Origin: Adiantum capillus-veneris
Taxonomy: Eukaryota; Streptophyta; Polypodiopsida; Polypodiales; Pteridaceae
Direction of reading: 5' to 3'
Length of the DNA: 64,000 nucleotides
Assembly: GCA_014529385.2 (NCBI GenBank)
Contig: CM043971.1
Span: 61,953,209-62,017,208 of the forward strand
Below the pieces are notes generated by a model. That model had not been told where the DNA came from, made no database searches, and was given only the letters and a program-made list of their open reading frames with translations. The number at the start of each line of letters is the position of its first letter. Within the stretch, counting starts at the first letter, position 1. Position numbers and translations under genes: made by a program. Of this stretch, positions 22,881 to 35,489 are shown one piece after another.

Positions 22881-23222
22881 TCGATAGTGTGTGGAGCTCA
22901 CTGGTTGTCCAGGCGTGTGCGGTCGAGTAGGTTTTCACACGGGCGATCGGCATATGTTAATGTTTCTTTTTTGGGTGCCTTGCTTGTCAGACGAGGAGCA
23001 GACATTCTACATATTGATATATTTGTAAATTGTTCAGGGTTTTTCTCAGCCAATCAAACTAGCACAACTATAAACTTATGCGCCAGCTGCACCATGGTAG
23101 ACATTCTGAGCTCATTTCCATGAGCTCACTGGTCGTTCGCGCGCGCGCAGACAAGCGGGCTACTCATGAGGGTGGCCGGATAAGGCTAATGTTTCATTTT
23201 CGGGTCAATTTTGGGTGCCTTC
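22032..23222. repeat. five diverged copies of a CG-rich GAGCTCACTGGT motif
   Basis: Copies start at about 22032, 22285, 22592, 22893 and 23122. Each reads close to GAGCTCACTGGTCGTCC, then a run of alternating C and G, then ACAAGC and CTACTCTTGAG. The last two extend for about 95 bp into AATGTTTC and TTTTGGGTGCCTT. Spacings are 253, 307, 301 and 229 bp. The first copies lie inside the PPR array, the last outside it. Confidence 0.7.
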
Positions 23223-24285
23223 CAATCAAACTAGCGCAACTATAAACTTATGCGCTAGATGCACCATGGACGATAGTTCAAAACTGTGTGATGTCGGTCA
23301 CTTGCAAGATGTGGGTGAAGAGGTAAGCGGTTTACTTTTTGCTCTGGTGGACACTATGCAGCACCAATGGCACGCTGCCAACTCACAACTGCACACATTA
23401 GGTAGATTGAAGAGTAGGTCTTCACACGTTTAGTTTGAGGAGCCTATGATGAAGCTTTGGCTCTTTGAAACTTTGGTGGCTTTTGCATTGCTCTATGGAC
23501 CTGAGATATGAGGACCTTCATTGGACCATCATGGGAGGTCAGGTGGCATTGATAGAAGGGGGGGCATGGAGAATCCTTTGGTCTCCATGATCTCATGGCT
23601 TATTAGAGCCAAGTCCTCAGTACCACGTGACATTATTGAAGCAAAGCTAGATGCCCCCCACTAGTGATTGAGGTGCTCACTAGATCAGTCTCCTTTATAC
23701 GCCACCTATGGGACCTTCCCAGGGACAGATATGTCTGCATAGCACTTGAGTCCTCCAGACAATTAGCCATGCAAGGACATACAACATGCTGGTATGGGGA
23801 GATGACATCATGGTTTCAGGCACATGGGTCCAATATGGACAAATTTCCCCCCTTCTAGTAGTCATTGGAGTGCATCCTCTTTGACTATTCCACAATCCCA
23901 AATCACTAGGCTCATCTACCACGACCTGAATCAACTAGACACCATAGATGGAGGTTGCATCAGAGGAGTCAGATCACTTTGGCCTGACATGCTTGACGAT
24001 CGATCAGACTACTGACCATGGAGGAGATTGATGAGATTCGCGAGCGAAAAATGCTGGATCTCTTGTGATTTATCACTTTCTGAGGATACATCCACACTAT
24101 GTTGTCTTAGCCCCCCATTCACCTCACCCCCTATCCCCTACTCATATCCTACATAAGCCCAGCTAGCTACTTAGCTCACATCTAGTAGCTTAGGATTCTA
24201 TAGTTTTTTTTTGTTACTCAAACTTTGTATCAGATCCACCGCATTGTAACTTTTTGGTCTTATAGATCACTTTGGCCTTTCGAAG

Positions 24286-24288
<3 letters not shown>
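23223..24288. other. no gene recognised
   Basis: The start duplicates a phrase seen at 23040-23095 (CCAATCAAACTAG and ACTATAAACTTATGCGC), continuing the repeat structure to the left. The rest has no recognisable coding or repeat structure. Confidence 0.4.
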
Positions 24289-24335
<47 letters not shown>

Positions 24336-24394
24336 CGTGTGCACGTGCACACACACACACACACACACGAACCACACACACACACACACACACA
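24289..24394. repeat. compound microsatellite (TC)n-(CA)n
   Basis: About 22 TC units (24289-24332), a short palindromic link GTGTGCACGTGCACAC, then two CA runs (24347-24369, 24372-24394). Frames across it are artefacts of the repeat. Confidence 0.95.
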
Positions 24395-26061
24395 TTAAGG
24401 TCAAATGTTGATTGCGTTTGCATATTCTACTTGAGTCGAGCAGTGCGCCATGTTGATACTGCTGAGAGGGGAGTGCAAAAATTTTGAAAGAGATGTGGCA
24501 TCTTAATTTTCTAGAAGGCAGTATGTGTGTGGGGGTATGTATGGATGGGGACCTGAGGGTGATGTTGACATAGGTAGGTGACCATATTTTGGAGGGCGTG
24601 CAATGAGAATCATCATATGAGAGGGAGACAGGGTAGGTATACATATGCGAGAAGCTCCATTGCACACCGACAAGCCCGGTCCATGACTCAAATAGATGAT
24701 AGGCGTCTATCAAAGGTGATAGGGTGTCCATGAGGGTTAACATGCCCCCATTCCTGATGTAGATTCCATCCTCGAAAGCTATTGAGATGAAGCCAGTTCA
24801 TCGTGGTGGAAGAGCAAATGAGATTGAATGTCCTTAGCCTTCTTCAAACATTGCAAAATCAACAAAAATTGGCACAGTAATTGCATTCTCATGTACAAAA
24901 AAGCATATGCAGTGAGTAAGCACACAAATTGAACAGAATATTAAACAATTTGTTAGCAGTAAACATTAGATTGTAATATAATCAAACGCATAAGCAATAG
25001 TAAAGGTAAAAAAATAAACAAGTCTGGGTCGCTAATTTAACAGTCAAGAGGCATAAGAGGTCAACTATTAATACCATGGGCAAGCTTCACAAATCTCTTT
25101 GGTCAATTAAGCTGTTTAATCGTGAGAACAAAGCATTTCATGTTTGAGAGCTGAGACCAGAGGCTATACCTAAAAGATCGTTTAGTTAAGCTACAATAAA
25201 ATGAATTGCTTATGAAGTCATCGCTTGAATTATTTCCTTTGTTTGACCTCCCAAAGTTTTTTCACATTGATTAAAATTTTTATGTGGGCTTTTTGCTTTT
25301 CAAGGCAAAGTGCCCACACTAGGAACCTCTAGGGCTCTAGTACCATAGGCAATACATGGGAGTGAAGTACCAAATTAAGATTTTACATTCTTGTCACTTT
25401 TGTTTGTTTGGTTTTCATTGCCTTTCAATTTTGTAATTTTTTGGGGGTCATATTGACAATGTTACCCTCATCACAATAGTAAACTCCCTTTATAATAGTT
25501 AAACTAAAGGTCAAGAGGGATTAAGTCCACTAGAAAGCACTAGTACATTGCACACAATGCTTTCTAAATTGGATTAAGAACCTAAAGTAACCATTGACAA
25601 TTAGGAAGGCATTTTCCATGGTATCAAGAGAATATCTCTAATGTCTATCTGGGTCAAACTAGCTTAGTCAGACTGCTTGATTCTTAAACCTAGACAAGGG
25701 ACTATGATAGAAAATTATATTAAATCTAATGTAAAATATTAGGCAGATGTGCTGAATATTATGCTACCAATCACAATTAAAGCAGACAACATGTATGCTA
25801 TTAAAAAAAAAACAAGAGGCAATGCTAATGGACAAGAAACACCTGTTCGTATTGATGATCGCGCTTGATTCAAAGAGTGAACGAGATGAAGATTCCATGA
25901 AGTTCAAAATCCCAATTACTGCAACGTATTCCTATACATACTAGAAAACACAAGGAATACCCTCTAGGAGGCACATTAGTGGAAAGAGGCACCAACCTTT
26001 ATTGAACACAATCAAACAACATAAGGAACCCTAAGGTAATTATTTGCACCCCCCTAGAGAG
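24395..26061. other. no gene recognised
   Basis: AT-rich sequence without a convincing frame, LTR boundary or RNA gene. Confidence 0.4.
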
Positions 26062-26400
26062 TCAAGGGAACAGGATATTGAATAGATGGGTGGGTAGCCC
26101 GAGGTCTAAACCCCTATCCTCGTCATTTTTGAGAAAAATAAAGTCATCATTCGTGAGACCATACGTACAATTCGTGTAATCATGTAAATCTTTCTCATCA
26201 TTAGAGGCACATATGTTCACTATAAATGTCAGTAGGCTTCTATAGTCATTTTGGTCAAAAGGGTAAGCTTGTGCAATCAAAGAGACGTTCTCTACTAAGT
26301 AGGGATTAGTCGTGATCAAGAGACGTATCATCCATTCTAATTCCTCAAAATTCTTCTCGCACGCTAGCGTATCTACCAAATCCCATTCATAGGCAACCAT
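26062..26400 (-). CDS. unassigned 112-codon ORF next to an LTR
   Basis: Open from a Met at 26400 (MVAYEWDLVDTLACEKNFEE). The composition is normal for a protein: acidic, with hydrophobic helices such as LEWMIRLLITTNPYLVENVSLI. I do not recognise it. It lies about 270 bp downstream (minus strand) of the LTR start at 26668. It could be a host exon fragment, part of another element, or chance. Confidence 0.25.
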   Translation of the reverse strand: MVAYEWDLVDTLACEKNFEELEWMIRLLITTNPYLVENVSLIAQAYPFDQNDYRSLLTFIVNICASNDEKDLHDYTNCTYGLTNDDFIFLKNDEDRGLDLGLPTHLFNILFP

Positions 26401-26417
26401 CGGGTATCTATGTCAAA

Positions 26418-26668
26418 AACTTGTGAAAAGTAAAGAGGGTACCTCTCACCCAAGGTAGGAGTGGATAACTCTAGCGTATGAATTTTGGGTCCTGTACTAG
26501 AATTTGTAGGTTTCTAGATTTTTTTTTGGTGGCTCTTGATCTTTTAATTTTTATTTTTTGTTTTCTTGAGTATGGGGCTATATATATACATTCCCTAAGA
26601 TTGGGAGATTTAGAGGTTAGGGAGGAAGGTTAAGAGGGGAGCAAGTGAATGATGGATGTCAATAAACA
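26418..26668 (-). repeat. 3' LTR start of the split minus-strand element
   Basis: On the minus strand, TGTTTATTGACATCC begins immediately after the polypurine tract. A TATA-like GTATATATATAG lies near 26585. The right end at 26418 (GTTTTTGACA) is only a guess. Confidence 0.45.
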
Positions 26669-26682
26669 CTCCCCCCTTCCTT
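26669..26682 (-). other. polypurine tract
   Basis: Minus-strand AAGGAAGGGGGGAG directly before TGTTTATT. Same design as GGAGGGAGGGAG before TGTTGAGCC at 56649. Confidence 0.65.
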
Positions 26683-26932
26683 GGTTAGATCATACCTTTT
26701 GGAATGATGTTGTCACCTTTTGAAACCAATTGTTCCAAGTTGTTATGAGTGAAGACTTTGACCGTTAGTTTTTGATTGCCCTAGGCATTTCATCTAGTTG
26801 CAAGGGTGGTAAGGTACTCTCCCATGATTTTACTTGCAATGTTGTTGTAGGTGGTGAACTTACAATGGGAGGTGCAAATTCTTTCTTGCTTGTATGGATA
26901 TTTATAATGGTAGGTGGAGGTTGTGTCGAAGC

Positions 26933-27902
26933 TTATATTTTTGTATATGAATTGTAAGAGTAAGAAGCTTCATTTGTTTGTTCTATAATTGAGCTAAGTG
27001 CAACAAGTCGTTCTTGCTTAGGTACCCAAACTAGCTCCGGGTCAGGTGTATAGTGTTTTGTGATCTTTCCCTTCCCACGATCTTCAATCGGCTTTATCGT
27101 TACAAGATTTGACTCACATGGGTCTATAGGTGACATGTAAGAATACTTCGTTTTGGCACCCAGATTTGATCATTCCCTTCATAGTAGCCTTGGGCTTCCA
27201 ATAGTCATTTAGGTATCCAACACAATGTCTTCTTACATTTCTTGAAGCGAGTAGGGCGTCTCTTACAAGGCTCCTATTTTTTTTGCATCAAAAATGGTCG
27301 CTAAAGAAGCTTTAGGGACCCATTTTTATGTTTTCTTTGTTATATTATGATGAGTCTTGGGTGTCTAAGCTTTGTTTCAGCTATAGAAGTTGAAGCTCCC
27401 GAGGTGGTCTATAGGTACAAATGGTTCAACCTCTTGGACATGCAATGTTTTGGGTTTTATTTCTTTAGGAGGTGATATCTTAGGGACTATCACTTGAGTG
27501 GCAGGACTAAGAGTTGGTTTTTGTCTTGTGACACTCCCAGTCTCCCAATCAATAGTGCATTTGGTCGCTATCATCCACGTGCATCTTAGGTTTATATTGC
27601 CTTCCATACTTTCAGTAGGCATGACAAAGTCTTGAGCTACAACCCTATTGTCATAATTGATAGAAGTGTGCCAGGTTCCAAAAACCGTAGTTTTTTTCTT
27701 GTTGATACACTTGACTTGGATGGTACCCTGAGATAGAGATGGCTTTCCTAACTCACACCACACTCCATATGACAACAGATTACTAGCACCCGTGTCCAAT
27801 AAGGCATTATATAGCACTTTCCCATAGATGCTATTTAACTCAATAGGGTATCGTAGAGGTGTGTCAGAGTCCAATCAATCATCCTCTGTTTCAACGTGAA
27901 AT
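26933..27902 (-). pseudogene. retropepsin with W-x-P-K repeats (locus 2)
   Basis: The frame at 27874-27377 is a retropepsin with intact catalytic triad NALLDTGASNLLS; the second signature is weak (NINLRCTWMIATKCTIDW). In other frames downstream come W-x-P-K motifs: CWIPK, YWKPK, IWVPK and VWVPK (27240-27020). The ORF end at 26933 is followed by about 250 bp and then the polypurine tract and LTR start, so this is the 3'-terminal ORF of its element. Stops and frameshifts around 27137-27376 break it. The catalytic Asp is kept here, unlike locus 1. The role of the tail is unknown; repeated Trp and basic residues would suit nucleic-acid or particle binding, but that is speculation. Confidence 0.7.
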
Positions 27903-27949
27903 GCATGTGTAACTCCAAGGTTGGCCTCTCGTTGTGACGTCTTATACGT

Positions 27950-29064
27950 TGTTAGGAGTTTTTTCGAGCAAGGAATTGCGCATATGTACATATACATGCA
28001 TGGTGCATCAAATAAAGAATTGCCCATTTTTCAGAGCCAGGTGGTTACGTGGGGCCCACATGTGTACAGGTAGGACACGGTGTACATAGTGCATCGATTT
28101 TCACTATTACCAGTACCACTGTGTTTTTTCTACAATAAGGAGGAGTTGGTAGCGCGTAAAACTTCTTGAGGAAGCTATCCGCGGGCCGACGACATGAGGT
28201 AAGCAGGTGCGTCAGATGGCATCGAGTGGCATCAAGAGGCCGAACGGGGTCAATATTTGCACGTGGATGAATACGGACACAAAGTGGTGTTTTCTTGTGA
28301 GAGTTATGCAGAAAGGTCATCATTAGGACCACTTTTTGGGGCCACTTCACGTGGTTGTGAGACGCATTATTGAAAAGAAATGAGTGCCAGGTGTGCGGAT
28401 GATGCAAAAAAGGTGACAACTATGCACTGCGAGGTTAGTTTTCGGCATGTTCGGGGTCCGTTTGAGGTCATCTAAAAGGCCAAGGGTGCCCAACTAATAA
28501 AGCTAAGTGTGGGAACTGAAAAAAGCTAAGTGTGGGAACAGCCGCAGGTGTGTTTTTGCTCATTTTGGAGCCTGTTTTGGCCGTAAACTGCTCATCCGAG
28601 GTCGGATTTGAGCACTTTGACATTGTAGACTGAGGTTTTGGGCCGTTCCGGATGCGATGGCGCTATCTATTTTGCCAAATTACTCACCCTTTTTTGCTGT
28701 TTTTGCTGTGTAAGTTTCTCCTATGATAGAAGCTTCTTCTCCAATTTGTGATTGTATCTGGCATATTTTACCCATATTGTGTGAGCTGTTTGCCCCATTG
28801 GTGTTGGCCCAAGATCATTTGTATCTAAACATCATAAATTCTCCTCTTTTGAGCTTATTTTTTTGGGTGTGTGTGTGTGTGTGTGTGTGTTTGTGTGGAG
28901 TGGGCAAGTGGATAGTCTCTCCTCTCACTCCAGAGGTGTGTTCCCTGTCTCGGCCAGGTGTGTTGTGTAAGCCGAGTGGTGCCCCATAGTGTGTGTGTGT
29001 ATCATCCCAAGAGTGTGTGTCGGGTCATTATAGAGGCGTTGTGTGTGTTTCCATCCCGCTCACA
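27950..29064 (+). repeat. 5' LTR of Tat-like element
   Basis: Starts TGTTAGGAGTTTT and ends CCCGCTCACA, six bases before the primer-binding site. The first about 820 bp match 35490-36342. It contains a (GT)n run near 28867-28890. Copies differ near 28515, where the 5' LTR repeats GCTAAGTGTGGGAAC and the 3' LTR has a purine-rich stretch instead. Confidence 0.8.
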
Positions 29065-29070
29065 TTCTTT

Positions 29071-29084
29071 TGGCGCCCCCACGG
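29071..29084 (+). other. primer-binding site, TGGCGCC type
   Basis: TGGCGCCCCCACGG follows the LTR end. TGGCGCC starts are used by many plant gypsy elements; the exact tRNA cannot be named from this alone. Confidence 0.6.
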
Positions 29085-30124
29085 AGGATCTTCTTCGAGT
29101 ACCTTCTACTTCGAGCTTCGGGATTACAGGTTGCAGATTGCAGATTACAGATTACAGGTTACAGGTTACAGGGACAGGTACACGTACAGGTGATTCACAC
29201 AGCTACAGGTAGCTGGAGTACAGTGATATACTAGCAGTGATGTCACTTGCAGTTATTGTGGGTATGCATCACTTGGCGCATGTTTGAGCGCATTGTCTGC
29301 TGGATTGTACGTTACTTGTGGAAACTGCCATTGTACGCATTTGTGGAGCCATACTTGGTTGTATTTGGCAGTCCCAGCCATTTCTGAGACTTGTTCTGGA
29401 AGATAGTCATTTCTGAGACTTGACTATACGCGATTTGCATTAGCCTTCGTGTGAGGGTCGATAGCGTGAGGTTTTTATTGAGCTGGGGGATTCTCAAATG
29501 TTGAGATCCTTTCGGTGATATAGGTAGCTGGAGCACCCTTTTTGTGACCTCGCCATAGGCTATGTACTAGTGAGTCCTACTTGATGCTCGGGTTCTATTG
29601 TTGACAGTTTATGCATACATATACAGTCTATATTTTGGGTTCCTACTGCTCTATTTCTGGGGAAACTCTACCAAAATTTTTCCAAGTTATGATGGCTGGT
29701 TTTTTGGTCTTTTGAGCCATTTATGCTGTTATGCTGCTGAAATTTTGGCAAAATCAGAGGTTAAGTCAGGTGTGCCTTCTTGGGAGCTTCATGGTTGGCT
29801 TTAATGGATGATCAAAATGGCCCTCAATTCACTCCATTTCATTTAACTCAAAGAATCCAGATAAATGTTCATGTGTCCAGGAAGATTTTTTTCCAGCAGC
29901 GCATAGTCTTTATGTTTGGGCCAAGAAGATTACAAGAGATCTTGGAATGTCCTTTGCCTGTTGTAATTCCGATGATCAACTATGAAAACTCATTTGATGT
30001 GCATGTGTTTGTCCTTATCTAAAGTTGAGCTCCATTGAAGTTTTTGGGGATTGGGTAGTCAAAAGTTTTGGGTTCTTGCACGTGTGTTCAAAGGGGTTCT
30101 CAAAGCATTGAAACTTGGGTAGCC
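29085..30124 (+). other. untranslated leader with 7-bp tandem repeats
   Basis: About 1 kb without coding frame before gag. At 29123-29171 seven consecutive 7-bp units of the form RTTRCAG occur (for example ATTACAG, GTTGCAG, GTTACAG). Long leaders are usual for plant gypsy elements and normally carry the packaging signal. Confidence 0.6.
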
Positions 30125-33100
30125 ATGGCTTTCTCTTATCCGGAGTTTCATGGAAGAAGTGATGAAGATGTGGAAGAATTTTTGGAAAAGATGGAGGTTG
30201 CCTGCATTAGCAACCAGATTCATGACCCTACGCAAATGTTACGCCTTCTCCAAATTTGTTTGAAGAGTGATGCACGAGTTTGGTCCAAGGCATTTGAAGA
30301 GGAGTTGCGTGCAGCGGATCCACCTGTAAGATTGAGTTGGGACAATCTAAGGCATGGATTGGAAGTGGAGTTTGTGAAGATAGAAGATCCTGACAAAGTG
30401 TGGCAAGAAGTACAAGGTTTGGTGCAGAAGGAAGGTGAGCCAGTAGATGCGTACATACGTAAGTTTTTATTGGCATGGGAGTGAATGTGCAAGGCCTTAG
30501 CACCACAGGTACCCCCGCCGGACATGATGAAGAAGGACAGGTTCTTGGCTGGTCTTTGGGAGAATATACGTTGGAGAGTGGAGCTAAAGAAGCCTAGGAC
30601 ATATGAAGATGTACTAGAGGTAGCAAGGAACAAAGAGTGGAAGCTGAGGAAAATGAGCGAGTTAGGGGTGGAGTCTTTGCCAATGAGGTCTGAATTTCAG
30701 CCTATAGAATCTTTACAAGGTCGCATGTCAGGGGTTCATCACGAACCAGTGGTTCCTGTTACTACTCAGGTTATGCCAGCAGTGGTCACTACAGCAGTGC
30801 AAGATGATGGGCTAAGGCAAGACATGAGGCAAATGGTAGATTTGATGAAGATTCTCAGCCTAAACATGCTAGGTCAAGTGGGAAATAATCGAGGTCGAGG
30901 GAGGTATGCAAATCAGCCAAGAGGTGAAGAAAGACCTAGGAATGGTGTTGGACAAAGCAATGGTAGGTTTTGGAGGCAGACGCCCACCTGTTACAATTGT
31001 GGAGAGTTGGGTCACATCAGCCCGCAATGTGATAAGCCACCAAGGATGGGGGGAGACATGTATCCATTGCCAAGACAGGTGTTAACTAGGTCAAATGATT
31101 ATGGCATCGAAATTAAGGGAGACGAAGGAACCAGTGGACTGACCCAGGAGGAAAAAGGAAAGACAAAAGTGCTAAGTGTAGTCACCTTGGAGAAGGCATC
31201 AAAGCTAGAGGATACATTAGTGATGCCTATTGGGAAGAGGACCACAGAGGAAAAGGAAGGAAGAAGTGCCCCAGATCCTAGTAAGAAGAAAGGAAAGAGC
31301 CATGAAGGCGAGGATGTCAAGGCCAAGAGGAAAAGGAGAGCTCGTCAAAAGTTTCATGTTTCAGATTTTCCACTAGGGGATGGGCAATTAAGCTATGACT
31401 TGAAGGAGGATCTGACGAGCAGGAAGGCAGATGTTACTTTTGGGCAGCTTATATAGATGGTGCCTAAGCTAAAGCGACAGTGGAAGAGGATGGTTAACCC
31501 AATGGAGAAAGAGCCAGAGAGAGGTTCAGTAAAGGTGTTGGCAATGGATGAGCTACCAGACATTTGTCCAATAGTAGATGTGTGGCATAAAAGGAAAAAT
31601 TTGGGACAAGGTTATGTGGATGGCGGAGCCCAAATATGCGTCATAACACACTCATGCGTTGAGAAGATGGGTCTCACAGTGGCTGGGGTGTCAGGGTTTC
31701 GGATCAGATTGACAAACCATCAAAAAGTAAAATGCTTGGGTGTTGTAAAGAGCTTAGAAGTGGAGGCATATGATGCAAAGGCAGTGGTTGATTTTCATGT
31801 GATGCCAGCAGGGTTGGGAGCATATCCTATTATACTGGGCAGACCATGGTTACGTGCAGTGGGAGTTGTTCAAGATTGGCGACATGGTACGATTAACCTC
31901 TATGGAAAGACAGGTACCAAGAAGCTTTATAATATGGACACAAGGAAACGATTAGAGGAGCTTTATGAAGATGAGGAGGAGTCTAGTGATGAAGACTCTT
32001 CCACGGTGACAGATGAGGACAGTGATAGCACTACCAACAGTGATGAGGATGCTGATGTTGCATTTCTTTTGATGGACAAAGAAATCCAGGAGTTTGGTTT
32101 AGTTGCATTTGCGAATGAGGTTGAAGATGAAAGTGAAGGGCCTTATGAAGTGATTGAAGGGCTGATGCAAACCAAGGTTGAGTTGTCAAAGAAGCAGGAA
32201 TTGATGACACAAATGATCAGTGGAGACCTCTCAACTATGGAGAAGGATATATATTTGCACATGCTGGCTAGTTTTCCTGATTTGTTCATTACTTCATATG
32301 AAGAGATCAGAGGGTTCAAGGGCGAAGAGATGCATATAGAGCTGAAAGAAGGTGCTAAGCCAGTGCGGCAAAGGCTAAGAAGGATGGGTCAAGAGCAAAT
32401 GGAAGCCTTGCGAGAAGAGGTGGACAAGTTATTGAAGGCAGGGTTCATAGTCCCTGTGGAGACCACAGAATGGGTGAGTCCAGTTGTAGTCAGTCCAAAG
32501 AAGGATGGGAAGTGGAGAATTTGTGTAGATTTTAAACCCTTAAACGCAGCCACTAAGAAGAACCCATATCCTCTTCCATTCATTGATCAGATCTTGGATT
32601 CAGTGGCAGGTTATGAGAGGTACAGTGTGTGTGATGGTTTTTCAGGCTATTTTCAATTGAAGATTGCTCTTAAAGACCGCACAAAGACAACTTTTATTAC
32701 GCCATGGGGCTGCTATTGCTACACAGTATTGCCATTTGGGTTGTCAAATGGACCTTCCTTCTATCAAGAGAGAGCAAATTGGGTGTTGGAACCATTCATT
32801 GGTAGTTGTGTTAAAGCTTTTATGGATGACTTCTGTGTTTATAGCAGTAGGGCTGAACACCATGAGAAGCTGCAGATGGTATTGGCTCGATATGATGAAT
32901 GTGGAGGACAACTAAATCCAAAGAAATGTCATCTAGCACAGCCAAGGGTGAAGTTATTGGGCCACATGGTGTCAGAAAATGGCATTGAGGCTGATCCAGA
33001 CAAGGTTAAGTCTATTTTCTTCTTCCATCACCTACGAGTACGAAGCAATTGGCAACCTTAGTACATGGCAAGGTTTATTCCATTGTCTTCTCAGATTCTC

Positions 33101-35461
33101 TATCCATTACAACAAGTGGCAAAGCATGATCCATTGCAATGGGATGACAAGTGTGAAGAAGTGTTTCAAGAGGTGAAAGAGGTGTTAGGGGGTTTGTCAG
33201 CCATGCAGGCTCCTGATTGGGAGAAATTTTTTTATGTAAATCCCTCAGTAGGGGATGATGCCATTGGAGCCATGCTATTGCAAAAGGGGAAGGGCAGCCA
33301 TTATATAAGGCCAGTGTATTGTGCAAGCCGAGTGAAGTTGCTAGCGGAGAGAAAGTTCTTGGAAGTAGAGCTAGTGATGGCCAGTGTAATATTTGCTTGT
33401 CGACGATTTCGTCATTACTTGCTACCACGGCCTTTTGTTTTCTTGACGAGTTATGCCTTTTTTCCACAGTTAATTAATGGTACTAACATGTCAAATGTGG
33501 TGAAGAAATGGGTAATTGAGCTACAAGAGTTTGAGTTCTCTTTTCTAGTGGAAGATAGTACAAGGGCTACCCTAGCTGATTTGTTGACCTACAAGGAGAA
33601 TCCCCTTATTGTTAAGGAAGAGGTGGTGAGAAAGGTAGTTGAAGAAGTGCCACAGATCAGCAATGCACATGTGTTGTTCTCTGATGGTTCATACAGAAAG
33701 AGCCATGATGCAGCTTCAGGGGGTATAGCACTTTATGATCCAGAGGGGAAGCTAGTATGCAAGAGAGGGTTCAAATTGGATGCTCATAGTAACAATGAGG
33801 CTGAATATGCTACTCTGGAAGCCGGATTACACATTTGTTTGAAGCATGGGGTTCGAAGGTTGAGCATAAAAGGTGATGCCTTGTTAGTGGTGAAGCAAGT
33901 GCTGGGTGTGTGGAAGAGCAAGAACACCTCATTGAAGGAAATGTGCTTCAGAATTAAAGGCCTGTTAAAAAAGTTCGAAGCATGGATCATCAGACACATT
34001 GAACGTGCTCTAAATGGAGAGGCACATGAAGCAGCTCAAGGCATGATTGGGGAGCTATTTGTGTTGAGGACCACTTTACCTCTTTATCATGGCCGGGAAA
34101 GTTTGGATCAAGAAGAGGAGTTTTTGCTAACAGGAATCATTCCAAAGGAGATTCAGAAGTCTAAGAAGTATGGCTTTGTGCGTAGAGCATACAGATACAA
34201 ATTGATTGGTGATGTCTTATACATGAAAGGGGCTGATCTCGTGTTGAGACATGTACCTTGGTGGGAGGAGCTTTACAGAGTGTTGGAAGAGAATCATGAA
34301 GGCGCATGTGGTGGCCATTTTGCTCTAAAGATCACCTTGCATAAGATTTTGCAAGAGGGGTATGTATGGCCTAGTTTGCACAAGGATGTTCACCATTGGT
34401 GTAGGTCTTGCAATAGGTGTCAAGCATTTGGGAAGAGAGTGTTGAAGCCAGAGCTACGAAAAACCATTATGGCGTTTGATGTGTTTGAAAAGTGGGGGAT
34501 TGATGCAATAGGCCCGTTACCTATCACAAGCAGGGGCAAAAGCTATATTTTGACGACAGTGGACTATCTTTCTAGATGGGCAGAGGCTATAGCAGTAAAA
34601 CAGATCACAGCAAAGGATGTGGCAAAATTTGTGTATGATGAAATATGTTGCAAGTTTGGGGTGCCACTGGAGCTACTTTCAGATAAGGGGCCTGGCTTTA
34701 GAGCTAAATTGCTAGATTTTTTATGTGCAAAGATGAAGATTAGGCACCAGCATACCACTCCTTATTACCCACAGTGTAATGGCTTAAATGAAAGATTCAA
34801 TGGTGAGTTGGTACAGATTCTTTCGAAAGTGACAGAGCACCAAGGAAAGAATTGGGATTTGGAATTGCCTAGTGCATTATGGGCTTACCGTACTTCGGTG
34901 AAGACAGGTACAGGGTTTACTCCATTTCATTTGGTGTATGGAAAAGAAGCACTATTGCCTGTGGAAGTAGAGTTGCCTGCGGTCAAGATGTTAGAGAAGT
35001 TGCTTGGGCCGCCTAGTGATGCATTCGAAGAGAGGATCTTACAGCTACAAGAGGTTCAGCTGGATAGGATGAGTGCATTGGAACATTATGGGCAGATGCA
35101 AGATAGGGCTTTAGCAAAGATAAATGAAAAGTTCAAAAGTAAGGGTATCAAGAAGCATGACTTGGTTTTGCGCTACAACAGTAAGCTGGACAACACCTTC
35201 CAAAAGAAGTTTCAAATTAAGTGGGAAGGCCCTTTCAAGGTAGTGGAGTGTTTTCCAAATGGCACATATCAGCTGGCTAACCTGGATGGTGTTCTACATA
35301 AGTCAAGGGTAAATGGATTGTGTCTTAAATTTTATCATGCAAGATTGATGATGGTGGAGCAAGATGAACTGTCTGTGGAGCAAGCAATGTTGGTGAAGGA
35401 TGAGGAGACCTGTGATGCGGCGAGTCTCATATCGCTCTTTGCTGCTGCTGATCATGAATGA
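30125..35461 (+). pseudogene. gag-protease-RT-RNaseH-RNaseH-integrase polyprotein
   Basis: One frame broken by three stops (30482, 31454, 33059). Start MAFSYPEFHGRSDED is chosen because element B starts at the same point. In codons: gag 1-300 with zinc knuckle CYNCGELGHISPQC at about 289; basic stretch KKKGKSHEGEDVKAKRKRR near 390; protease YVDGGAQICVI at about 497 and IILGRPWLRAVGVVQDW at 569; acidic linker 615-645; RT with EWVSPVVVSPKKDGKWR and catalytic AFMDDFCVYSS at 899; gypsy RNase H about 1020-1160; second RNase H about 1180-1300 (SDGSYRKSHDAASGG, NNEAEY, IKGDALLVVKQV); integrase 1390-1600 with HHWCRSCNRCQ, WGIDAIGPL, LSDKGPGF, GLNERFNGEL; GPF-type end KWEGPFKVVE at 1698. No chromodomain. 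Around 33014-33061 two opposite indels shift the frame locally. Confidence 0.9.
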
Positions 35462-35489
35462 TCTAGCAGGTTAGGGGATGGGCAAATTA

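Noticed and set aside
24267-24743. ORFs on both strands across the TC/CA microsatellite
   Set aside because: Their length comes from stop-free dinucleotide repeats; the remainder has no family resemblance.
30068-30124. Upstream Met at 30068 as the gag start
   Set aside because: The related element B starts at the position equal to 30125, and the added residues have no counterpart there.
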